The notes beneath the pieces were generated by a model that saw only the letters and a program-made list of their open reading frames with translations, was not told the DNA's origin and did not search any database. A program made the translations under genes and the position numbers. Shown here one piece after another: positions 5,867-11,700 of a stretch of 11,700 nt of DNA. Numbering within the stretch: the first letter of the stretch is position 1; the number at the start of each line of letters is the position of its first letter. The stretch is from assembly GCA_025352485.1 (NCBI GenBank), contig JANXTJ010000240.1:1-11700 (forward strand), in the 5' to 3' direction. This DNA comes from Salinibacterium sp. (GTDB taxonomy: Bacteria; Actinomycetota; Actinomycetes; Actinomycetales; Microbacteriaceae).

Positions 5867-8800
5867 GTGTATCTGAAAAGCCTGACCCTCAAGGGTTTCA
5901 AGTCTTTCGCCCAGCCCACCACTTTTGCGTTCGAGGAGGGCGTGACGTGCGTCGTCGGGCCCAACGGCTCAGGCAAATCCAATGTCGTTGATGCCCTCGC
6001 CTGGGTCATGGGCGAGCAGGGCGCCAAGACCCTTCGCGGCGGGAAGATGGAAGACGTCATCTTCGCCGGCACAGCGACCAAAGGCCCGCTTGGCCGCGCC
6101 GAAGTGATCCTCACCATCGACAACGCCGACGGTGCGCTGCCCATCGAATACTCCGAAGTCACCATCAGTCGCACCCTGTTTCGCAACGGCGGCAGCGAGT
6201 ATGGCATCAACGGCGACCAGTGCCGCCTGCTCGACGTACAAGAGCTGCTGTCCGACTCCGGGCTCGGTCGCGAAATGCACGTGATCGTCGGCCAGGGTCA
6301 GCTCGACGCGGTATTGCATGCCAGCCCCGAAGACCGCCGCGGGTTTATCGAGGAGGCCGCCGGCATCCTCAAGCACCGCAGGCGCAAAGAGAAGACGCTG
6401 CGCAAACTCGACGCGATGCAGGCGAACCTGACCCGCCTTTCCGACCTGGCCGGTGAGATTCGGCGGCAGTTGAAGCCGCTCGGGCAGCAGGCAGAAATTG
6501 CCAAAGAGGCGGCCTCTATCGCCTCGATCGTTCGGGATGCCCGCGGTCGCCTACTCGCCGATGATGTCGTCGAACTGCGGGCGGCACTGACCGGCTTCAG
6601 CCGCAGCGAGTCGGAGCGCAAGACCCAGCGCATCGTGCTGCAGGAGCAGCTCGACCAGAACAAGCTGCGCGAATCACGCCTCGAGCAGGCCCAGGTCGGC
6701 GACGCCGTCGATATCGCCCGGCGCACCGCATTCGGTCTCGAGTCGGCGCAGGAGCGCCTCCGCGGGCTGTACACGCTCGCCAACCAGCGCCTCGCGCTGC
6801 TCGGGCAGCGTGGCGATAGTCCCGCGATCGGCAACACCATCACGCCGGCCGCCGTGCAGGAGGCGCACGACGAGGCCGAACGGCTCGCCGCCGGGGTGGC
6901 AGAGGCCGAAGAGACCGTCGGTGCGGCGGCCGCGGCGTCGGCAACGGCTCGTGCATCCCTCGACTCGCTCGACCAGGAGATCTCGGCTCAGAGCGCCCTG
7001 ATCTCTCGCCACGAGCTCGAGCTCGCTGGCCTTGCCGCCCGGGTGGACGTCGCCAGCTCCATCCTTGCGGCAGCGCGCGGCGGGCTTCTGCGTCAGCAGG
7101 CCGCCCTCACCGAAGCCGCGACCAGGCGCGACTCCACCCGTGTCGAATTTGTGGCGCTGGAGGCCGAGGCGGCCAGCGGCACGGCGGGCGACGGGTCACT
7201 GGACGCGGCTGACGAGGCGGCGGAGGTCGCGGTTGCGACTCTGCAGACCGGTATCGAAGAGTTGCGGGATGCCCTGCACGCCGCCGAACGCGAGCGCGAT
7301 GCCCTAGCGGCCAGAACGTCGGCTCTGTCGCTTGCCGTCGACCAGAAAGACGGCTCGAGCGCCCTCGTCGGAGCCAAGCTCGCCGGCATCAGAGGTCTCG
7401 TGGCCGAGCACGTCAAGATCGAGCCCGGTTTCGAAGCCGCGATCGCCGCAGCGCTCGGCTCGCTCGCCGATGCGGTGCTGGCCGACGACAGCGCTGCGGC
7501 CTTCGGCGCGCTGCACGAGTCGGCGGCGCACGACTTCGGTCGCGTCGAGGTGGTCGTCGCCAGCGGCACGGCCCCCGCGACGAGAACCATTCCCGGAGTG
7601 CGTGCAGCTGCCGACGTCGTGACGGCGCCCGGCGGCGTTTTGGGGTTGCTTGCCGACGTCTACATTGCCGACGATCTCGAGGCGGCACGCGCCGCCTACT
7701 CCTCGATCGGCAGTGCCACCGTCGTGACGCGGCAGGGCGATGTGCTCAGCCAATACGTGCTGCGCGGAGGGTCGGGCGCCAAGCGAAGCCGCCTAGAACT
7801 TGTCGCAGAACGCGATGCTGCCGCCGCCAAGCTGGCAACGGTGACGACGCAGATCGAGCGCACCGCCTTCGCTCTCGCCGAGAAGCGCGCCCAGCTCGTT
7901 ATCGCTCAGGCGGATGCCGCGGCCGCCCTCACCGCCCTCCGCGAGTACGACGCGGCGCTGGCCGCCCAATCCGGGCAGCTCGCTCGCATCCGCATCCAAC
8001 TCGAGGCCGCGCAGGCGGAGTGGGAGCGGCTGTCCGCGGCCGTGCAGGTCTCGACAGAGTCGGTGCGGGATGCCGAGGCCGGCGTCGAGCGCGCCCGCAC
8101 CGAACACGACGCCTACCGGTCGGCCCCACGGCCCATGTTCGACGTGTCCGCCCGTGATGGCCTGTTGGCCGAGCTGGAAGTGGCACGGGCGACGGAGCTC
8201 GAGTTGCGCATCCAACTGGAGACCATCAGGGAACGGGTGCGCGCCGAGCGAGCCCGCGCGCAGGCCCTCGCCGCACGGCTGGTGGCCGAGAAGGAGGCAG
8301 CGCAGGAGCAGGCTCGGCTCACCGTCATCCGCGCCAGGCAGGTCGCGGCCGCTAACGACGTGATTGCCGCGCTGCCTGCGGTGCTCGACTCTGTCGACCG
8401 CTCGGTCTCGCAGGCCCGCGTCGCCCTCGCGGAGCGCGAAGCTCAGCGCGGCGCGCAGAACGAAGAGCTCGCCACGCTGCGCCGCGAGGAAAGTTCGTTG
8501 CGCGAGCGGCTCTCGGCGATCAGCGAGAACGTGCACGGCCTCGAGATGCAGATCTACGAAAAGAAGTTGCAGCTGTCGACCCTGCTGGAGCGCGCCGGTG
8601 AGGAACTGGGCCTGGTCGAGGACGTGCTGGTCGCGGAGTACGGGCCAGACCAGCCGATTCCGGATGACGCCCTCCCCCTCCCGTCGGCTAACCTCACCCC
8701 CCCGCTCACAACTCATGGAATGGGTGTCGACACCCCGTCGGATGAGGGGCGACACGCGGATGACCGGAGCGCGACCCATGAGTTGCGAACGGCGGCGCCC

Positions 8801-9490
8801 GCGGGGAAGAAGTTCGTCCGCGTCGAGCAGCAGGCCCGCCTCGCCGCCGCGGAGCGAAAACTGGCTCAGCTAGGTCGGGTAAATCCGCTAGCCCTCGAGG
8901 AATTTGAGGCACTCGAGCAGCGGCATAAGTTCCTCACCGAGCAACTCACCGACCTCACAAGCACCCGCAAAGACCTCATGACGATCATCGAGGAGATTGA
9001 CGGGAAGATGCAGGACATCTTCGGCAGCGCCTTCGAAGACACCAGGATCGCCTTCAACACCGTTTTCCCGATCCTGTTCCCGGGCGGCACGGGCAGCATC
9101 TCCCTGACCGACCCCGACAACCTGCTCACCACCGGCATTGAGGTGACGGTCAAGCCGGCGGGCAAGAAGATCGAGCGGTTGTCTCTGCTCAGCGGTGGCG
9201 AGCGTTCACTCGCCGCCGTGGCGCTATTGATCGCGATTTTCAAGGCGCGCCCCAGCCCGTTTTACATCATGGATGAGGTGGAGGCAGCGCTCGACGATGC
9301 CAACCTCGGCCGACTGCTGACGATCTTCCAAGACCTGCGCCAGAGCTCGCAGCTGATCATCATCACCCACCAAAAGCGCACCATGGAGATAGCGGATGCC
9401 CTCTACGGCGTCTCGATGCGGGCCGACGGTATCAGTGCGGTGGTCGGCCAGCGCGTCATCCAGCCCGCCAGCCCCGCCGCGATCGCTTGA
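5867..9490 (+). CDS. smc: Chromosome partition protein SMC
   Basis: SMC is the core ATPase of the bacterial condensin complex; with ScpA and ScpB it loops and segregates the chromosome. The 1207-residue protein is complete. The N-terminal head has Walker A GPNGSGKS (31-38). A long coiled coil runs from about 170 to 495, the dimerising hinge lies at about 503-635 (ending near RGGSG), and the returning coiled coil spans about 640-930. The C-terminal head has the signature LSGGER (1108-1113) and Walker B IMDEVEAALDD, with D1136 and catalytic E1137. Between the end of the coiled coil (LVAEYGPDQPIPDD) and the conserved restart (KKFVRVEQQ) lies a low-complexity segment rich in Pro, Asp, Thr and His, roughly 935-980, most of it encoded by a palindromic element described separately. 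Homologues have a variable linker here, so the protein is probably functional. The GTG start is backed by GAAGGG. ftsY follows after 38 nt. Confidence 0.97.
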   Translation: MYLKSLTLKGFKSFAQPTTFAFEEGVTCVVGPNGSGKSNVVDALAWVMGEQGAKTLRGGKMEDVIFAGTATKGPLGRAEVILTIDNADGALPIEYSEVTISRTLFRNGGSEYGINGDQCRLLDVQELLSDSGLGREMHVIVGQGQLDAVLHASPEDRRGFIEEAAGILKHRRRKEKTLRKLDAMQANLTRLSDLAGEIRRQLKPLGQQAEIAKEAASIASIVRDARGRLLADDVVELRAALTGFSRSESERKTQRIVLQEQLDQNKLRESRLEQAQVGDAVDIARRTAFGLESAQERLRGLYTLANQRLALLGQRGDSPAIGNTITPAAVQEAHDEAERLAAGVAEAEETVGAAAAASATARASLDSLDQEISAQSALISRHELELAGLAARVDVASSILAAARGGLLRQQAALTEAATRRDSTRVEFVALEAEAASGTAGDGSLDAADEAAEVAVATLQTGIEELRDALHAAERERDALAARTSALSLAVDQKDGSSALVGAKLAGIRGLVAEHVKIEPGFEAAIAAALGSLADAVLADDSAAAFGALHESAAHDFGRVEVVVASGTAPATRTIPGVRAAADVVTAPGGVLGLLADVYIADDLEAARAAYSSIGSATVVTRQGDVLSQYVLRGGSGAKRSRLELVAERDAAAAKLATVTTQIERTAFALAEKRAQLVIAQADAAAALTALREYDAALAAQSGQLARIRIQLEAAQAEWERLSAAVQVSTESVRDAEAGVERARTEHDAYRSAPRPMFDVSARDGLLAELEVARATELELRIQLETIRERVRAERARAQALAARLVAEKEAAQEQARLTVIRARQVAAANDVIAALPAVLDSVDRSVSQARVALAEREAQRGAQNEELATLRREESSLRERLSAISENVHGLEMQIYEKKLQLSTLLERAGEELGLVEDVLVAEYGPDQPIPDDALPLPSANLTPPLTTHGMGVDTPSDEGRHADDRSATHELRTAAPAGKKFVRVEQQARLAAAERKLAQLGRVNPLALEEFEALEQRHKFLTEQLTDLTSTRKDLMTIIEEIDGKMQDIFGSAFEDTRIAFNTVFPILFPGGTGSISLTDPDNLLTTGIEVTVKPAGKKIERLSLLSGGERSLAAVALLIAIFKARPSPFYIMDEVEAALDDANLGRLLTIFQDLRQSSQLIIITHQKRTMEIADALYGVSMRADGISAVVGQRVIQPASPAAIA
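8706..8788. repeat. Nested palindromic element inside the smc coding region
   Basis: Outer arms CAACTCATGG (8709-8718) and CCATGAGTTG (8776-8785) are perfect 10-bp inverted repeats, extendable to 12 of 13 pairs (8706-8718 with 8776-8788). Inside, GTGTCG (8724-8729) pairs with CGACAC (8750-8755), continued by CCCC (8733-8736) and GGGG (8746-8749) around a 9-nt loop; GTGTCGACAC (8724-8733) is also a palindrome in itself. The element can thus fold into an outer stem with an inner hairpin. It is read in frame, encoding about residues 947-974 of SMC in a segment of unusual composition at a naturally variable linker. The layout resembles miniature palindromic repeats that have inserted into coding genes, such as Rickettsia palindromic elements. 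That it is a mobile or repeated element is inference; no second copy lies in this window. Confidence 0.6.
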
Positions 9491-9516
9491 GCCGCGTCCA
9501 CCCCGCCCACCAGCGC

Positions 9517-9522
9517 TAGCCT
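9517..9522 (+). promoter_or_regulatory. Candidate -10 element (TAGCCT) for ftsY
   Basis: TAGCCT fits TANNNT and ends 6 nt before the ftsY ATG at 9529, so transcription would begin at the start codon. The intervening TGATCC contains no Shine-Dalgarno sequence, which favours a leaderless ftsY mRNA in addition to any read-through from smc. No good -35 is visible. Confidence 0.4.
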
Positions 9523-9528
9523 TGATCC

Positions 9529-10398
9529 ATGGCACCATCTTGGTCACTGTCGAGCGCACTCAAGGGCATGTTCGCGCGTAATACGATCGACGAGCAGACG
9601 TGGAACGACCTCGAAGACGCCCTGATTTTGGCAGACTTTGGGCCCGAAATAACCGACTCCATAGTCGCGGAGCTGCGCGCTAGCGTCGCGAAATTTCGCA
9701 CCACAGACCCGGTCGATTTGCACCGGATGCTGCGCGAGACTCTCGAGGAGCGCCTGGCTCGCCTCGACCCCACTTTGCACCTCACCGCGCGGCCGGCGGT
9801 CGTGCTCGTCGTCGGAGTCAACGGGGTCGGCAAGACGACGACGATCGGGAAGTTCGCGAAGTTCCTCACCAACTACGGGCGCTCGGTTGTCGTCGGGGCC
9901 GCCGACACGTTTCGGGCCGCCGCCGTCGAGCAACTGGCGACGTGGGCGGAACGCGGCGGCGCCGAAATCGTGAAGCCGCAGGCTCAGGGGCAGGATCCGG
10001 CATCCGTCGCCTTCCAGACGGTGGAGCGGGCGCAACGAGACGGTATCGAGATCGTGCTCATCGACACCGCTGGTCGGCTGCAAACCAAAAGCGGGTTGAT
10101 GGATGAGCTGGGCAAGATCCGGCGGGTGCTCGAGAAGCAGGTCGAGATTGCCGAGGTTTTGCTGGTGCTCGACGCCACGACCGGCCAGAACGGGTTATCC
10201 CAGGCGGAGGCGTTCATCGAGAGCGCCGGGGTCACTGGCCTGGTGCTGACCAAGCTCGACGGATCGGCGAAGGGCGGCTTCGTGCTGGCCGTGCAGGAGC
10301 GTACCGGCATCCCGATCAAGCTCGTCGGTCAGGGCGAAGGCATCAACGATCTCACCGGTTTCAGCCCGCACGTGTTCGTGCAGGGGTTGGTCGGTTAG
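9529..10398 (+). CDS. ftsY: Signal recognition particle receptor FtsY (short, no A domain)
   Basis: FtsY is the membrane-associated GTPase that receives ribosome-nascent chain-SRP complexes from Ffh for co-translational membrane insertion. The 289-residue protein has an N domain (about 5-85, four-helix bundle) with LEDALILADFG, followed by the G domain. GTP-binding motifs are GVNGVGKTT (96-104), DTFRAAA (126-132), DTAGR (179-183) and TKLDGSAKGG (241-250), and the closing GEGINDLTGF loop follows at 269-278. The long acidic A domain of E. coli FtsY is missing; short forms are usual in many actinobacteria, and membrane contact is then made by the basic N-terminal helix (here MAPSWSLSSALKGMF). 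The ATG start follows a TAGCCT element at the distance expected for leaderless transcription. The next gene begins on the base after its TAG stop. Confidence 0.97.
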   Translation: MAPSWSLSSALKGMFARNTIDEQTWNDLEDALILADFGPEITDSIVAELRASVAKFRTTDPVDLHRMLRETLEERLARLDPTLHLTARPAVVLVVGVNGVGKTTTIGKFAKFLTNYGRSVVVGAADTFRAAAVEQLATWAERGGAEIVKPQAQGQDPASVAFQTVERAQRDGIEIVLIDTAGRLQTKSGLMDELGKIRRVLEKQVEIAEVLLVLDATTGQNGLSQAEAFIESAGVTGLVLTKLDGSAKGGFVLAVQERTGIPIKLVGQGEGINDLTGFSPHVFVQGLVG

Positions 10399-10704
10399 GT
10401 GACGACGCCGGAGGTGCGCCAGCCGCGCGGCCGCGGGATCGTTGGCCTGGTCGCTGCGCTCCTCGGAACCGCGCTCATGGCGTTCTCGTTTGTGAACAGC
10501 ATCGGCACGGCACTGGATGGCAATAGCGACGGCGCTGGCGGCTTCGTCGCGCTACTCCTGCTCGGCGCAGCGCTGGTGCTTATCGCCCTCGCTGTGGCCA
10601 TAGTCCGGGTCGCTCGCGGTCAAGCCCGCGTGCTGTCGATTGCCACGATCGTTGTCGCTGCCATCCCGATCGCCGTCGCCATCTACCTTGCGATCGGGTC
10701 CTGA
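10399..10704 (+). CDS. Small three-helix membrane protein, unknown function
   Basis: This 101-residue protein is not recognised. It has a basic N-terminus (MTTPEVRQPRGRG), then three probable transmembrane helices at about 13-33, 48-71 and 79-98, with a Gly/Asp/Ser-rich loop (GNSDGAGG) between the first two and a basic turn (RVARGQAR) between the second and third. The GTG start directly abuts the TAG stop of ftsY (TAGGTG), with no spacer, so translation almost certainly depends on ribosomes finishing ftsY. Codon bias matches the neighbours, which supports a real gene. It resembles the short DUF4190-like or general small integral membrane proteins frequent in Microbacteriaceae, but no family can be named from sequence alone. 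A link to membrane protein insertion is suggested only by the coupling to ftsY. Confidence 0.8.
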   Translation: MTTPEVRQPRGRGIVGLVAALLGTALMAFSFVNSIGTALDGNSDGAGGFVALLLLGAALVLIALAVAIVRVARGQARVLSIATIVVAAIPIAVAIYLAIGS

Positions 10705-10717
10705 ACCGAGCCCAACT

Positions 10718-10743
10718 GCATGCCCGCCGAACGCCGGGCATGC
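10718..10743. terminator. Hairpin between convergent genes, bidirectional terminator-like
   Basis: GCATGCCCG (10718-10726) and CGGGCATGC (10735-10743) form a perfect 9-bp stem with an 8-nt loop, 13 nt after the stop of the small membrane protein gene and before the end of the opposing carbonic anhydrase-like gene. A second hairpin follows, GCGCGC (10751-10756) with GCGCGC (10765-10770), again with an 8-nt loop. There are no T-tracts. Position between convergent stops supports a transcription-ending role in both directions. Confidence 0.55.
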
Positions 10744-10794
10744 CCGTAGGGCGCGCCGCCCCATGCGCGCGGCCGGACCCGCTGAGACAGCCGC

Positions 10795-11313
10795 TCAGGC
10801 TCCTGCGGCCCGATGTGCCTCCGTGTAGAGGACGTAGCGTTGCGCATTGTCGCGCAGCCCGGCCAGCTCATCCTCGGTGAGCGCGCGGCGCACCTTGGCA
10901 GGCACGCCGGCGACGAGAGATCCGGGCGGGATGACGCTGCCCTCAAGCACCACAGCCCCTGCAGCCACAAGCGTGCCCGCGCCGATGATGGCCCCGTTGA
11001 GCACGGTCGCGGACATCCCGATCAGGCTGTCATCACCGATCGTGCAGCCGTGCAGCACGGCGCCGTGGCCGACACTGACGCCGGCACCGATCACGACGGG
11101 GCTGTCAGCCTCGACGTGCACGGTCACGTTGTCCTGGAGGTTACTGCCTCGGCCGAGCGTGATCGAGTTGATATCCGCGCGCAAGACCGCCCCGTAGTAG
11201 ACGCTGGATTGTTCGGCGAGCAGCACCGCACCGATGAGTGTCGCGTTGGGCGCGACCCAGGCAGATTCGGGCACCGAGGGGGTGGAGCCGTCGAAAGCGA
11301 TGATGAGGGGCAT
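10795..11313 (-). CDS. Gamma-class carbonic anhydrase-like protein (left-handed beta-helix)
   Basis: The 172-residue protein is built of hexapeptide repeats ([LIV]GxxxV-like: VVIGAGVSVGHGAVL, TIGDDSLIG, AIIGAGTLV) that form a trimeric left-handed beta-helix, ending in a C-terminal helix (LTEDELAGLRDNAQRYV). H66, H83 and H88 match the three zinc ligands of gamma carbonic anhydrases, and R45, D47 and Q60 (AVLRAD, NLQDN) match other conserved active-site positions. Family members interconvert CO2 and bicarbonate, but many relatives (PaaY, CaiE, YrdA types) have weak or other activity, so the reaction is uncertain. The frame opens further upstream (ATG 11343), but I choose 11313 because homologues begin just before the IIAFDG strand and a TTTAAT -10-like element ends 6 nt before this ATG. 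It lies on the opposite strand between ftsY and ffh, convergent with the former and divergent from the latter. Confidence 0.92.
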   Translation of the reverse strand: MPLIIAFDGSTPSVPESAWVAPNATLIGAVLLAEQSSVYYGAVLRADINSITLGRGSNLQDNVTVHVEADSPVVIGAGVSVGHGAVLHGCTIGDDSLIGMSATVLNGAIIGAGTLVAAGAVVLEGSVIPPGSLVAGVPAKVRRALTEDELAGLRDNAQRYVLYTEAHRAAGA

Positions 11314-11319
11314 GGCTCC

Positions 11320-11327
11320 ATTAAAGT
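11320..11327. promoter_or_regulatory. Overlapping divergent -10 elements for the carbonic anhydrase-like gene and ffh
   Basis: The octamer ATTAAAGT reads as TTTAAT on the minus strand (11325 down to 11320) and as TAAAGT on the plus strand (11322-11327), so two -10-like hexamers share four base pairs. The minus-strand hexamer lies 6 nt before ATG 11313; the plus-strand one lies 9 nt before the ffh ATG at 11337 (3 nt before an in-frame ATG at 11331). This is the layout of a bidirectional promoter with start points roughly 20 bp apart. No clear -35 is visible on either side. Confidence 0.45.
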
Positions 11328-11336
11328 GGCATGACC

Positions 11337-11700
11337 ATGGCAATTTTTGGAAATCTGACCGATCGTCTCGCCGAGACGTTCAAGAACCTGCGCGGCAAGG
11401 GCAAGCTCAGCCCCGCGGATGTCGACGCGACCGTCCGCGAGATCCGTCGCGCCCTGCTCGAGGCCGACGTCGCCCTCGAGGTGGTGAAGGATTTCACCGG
11501 ACGGGTGCGCGAGCGCGCCCTCGGTGACGAGGTGTCGAAGGCCCTCAATCCCGCGCAGCAGGTGGTGCAGATTGTCAATGACGAGCTCGTCACCATCCTC
11601 GGTGGGCAGGCCAGACGCATCGAATTCTCCAAGCAGCCGCCGACGGTCATCATGTTGGCCGGCCTCCAGGGTGCCGGTAAGACCACGCTGGCGGGAAAGC
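11337..11700 (+). CDS. ffh: Signal recognition particle protein Ffh, N-terminal part (3' end outside window)
   Basis: Ffh (SRP54) binds SRP RNA and signal sequences and docks with FtsY through paired GTPase domains. The visible 121 residues comprise the N domain, with the family pattern FGNLTDRLAETFKNLRGKG, VREIRRALLEADVAL and ERALGDEVSKALNPAQQVV, and the beginning of the G domain with Walker A GLQGAGKTT. The window edge cuts the gene; this is not a natural truncation. An in-frame ATG at 11331 would add two residues (MT); 11337 is preferred because MAxFGxL is the usual opening in relatives. Both proteins of the targeting pathway, FtsY and Ffh, are thus encoded within 2 kb. Transcription probably starts at the divergent promoter at 11320-11327 with little or no leader. 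Confidence 0.97.
   Translation, partial: MAIFGNLTDRLAETFKNLRGKGKLSPADVDATVREIRRALLEADVALEVVKDFTGRVRERALGDEVSKALNPAQQVVQIVNDELVTILGGQARRIEFSKQPPTVIMLAGLQGAGKTTLAGK

Noticed and set aside
8661..8763. CGGATGA repeated at 8661, 8739 and 8757
   Set aside because: Short, irregularly spaced and common in GC-rich coding DNA; it adds nothing beyond the inverted-repeat structure.
7793..8779. Long open frame on the minus strand inside smc, starting within the palindromic element
   Set aside because: It is antisense to continuous SMC coding sequence and its composition mirrors the coiled-coil codons. No domain or ribosome-binding site supports it.
11314..11343. Upstream start (11343) for the carbonic anhydrase-like gene
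   Set aside because: The ten added residues run across the ffh start codon and shared promoter, and homologues begin just before the IIAFDG strand. The HFNGAM string there resembles HLNGAM upstream of the regulator only because the DNA control element is shared.
11337..11700. Short Ffh lacking most of its G domain and the M domain
   Set aside because: The gene simply runs off the end of the window.

Overview
The window looks like a chromosomal housekeeping region of a GC-rich actinobacterium, most likely of the family Microbacteriaceae (order Micrococcales). The reasons are strong G/C bias at third codon positions, frequent GTG starts, actinobacterial forms of L32, SMC, FtsY and Ffh, and the gene order DUF177 - rpmF - rnc - mutM - smc - ftsY - ffh. 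The family is inferred from protein style and gene order, not from a search. No tRNA, rRNA, CRISPR array, transposase or phage gene was seen.

Layout. Positions 1-514 hold the C-terminal part of a class-III PLP aminotransferase, closed by a hairpin. A plus-strand block follows (593-3028): DUF177/YceD protein, ribosomal protein L32, RNase III and formamidopyrimidine-DNA glycosylase, tightly spaced and probably co-transcribed. Between mutM and smc lies a three-gene module that breaks the usual housekeeping order. It has a minus-strand two-component system (sensor kinase 3072-4388 and OmpR-type regulator 4385-5062, overlapping by 4 nt) and a divergent gene for an unrecognised secreted protein (5207-5761). 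That protein carries a 45-residue module twice, bracketed by its only two cysteines. The housekeeping block resumes with smc (5867-9490), ftsY (9529-10398), a small three-helix membrane protein starting on the base after the ftsY stop (10399-10704), a convergent gamma-class carbonic anhydrase-like gene on the minus strand (10795-11313), and the start of ffh (11337 to the window edge).

How the genes fit together. DUF177, L32 and RNase III belong to ribosome production and RNA processing. MutM repairs oxidised guanine. SMC compacts and segregates the chromosome. FtsY and Ffh are receptor and targeting GTPase of the signal recognition particle. The inserted module reads as an envelope-sensing system with a secreted protein as a possible target, which is inference from position.

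Most unusual signals: (1) an 83-bp nested palindromic element (8706-8788) lying in frame inside smc, adding a Pro/Asp/His-rich segment to the SMC protein, resembling a miniature palindromic repeat that has entered a coding gene; (2) the duplicated-module secreted protein; (3) overlapping back-to-back -10 elements between the carbonic anhydrase-like gene and ffh; (4) an almost identical promoter/start sequence (ACTTnAATGGAGCCATG) in front of two unrelated genes, the response regulator and the carbonic anhydrase-like gene. Several genes appear to be transcribed without a leader.
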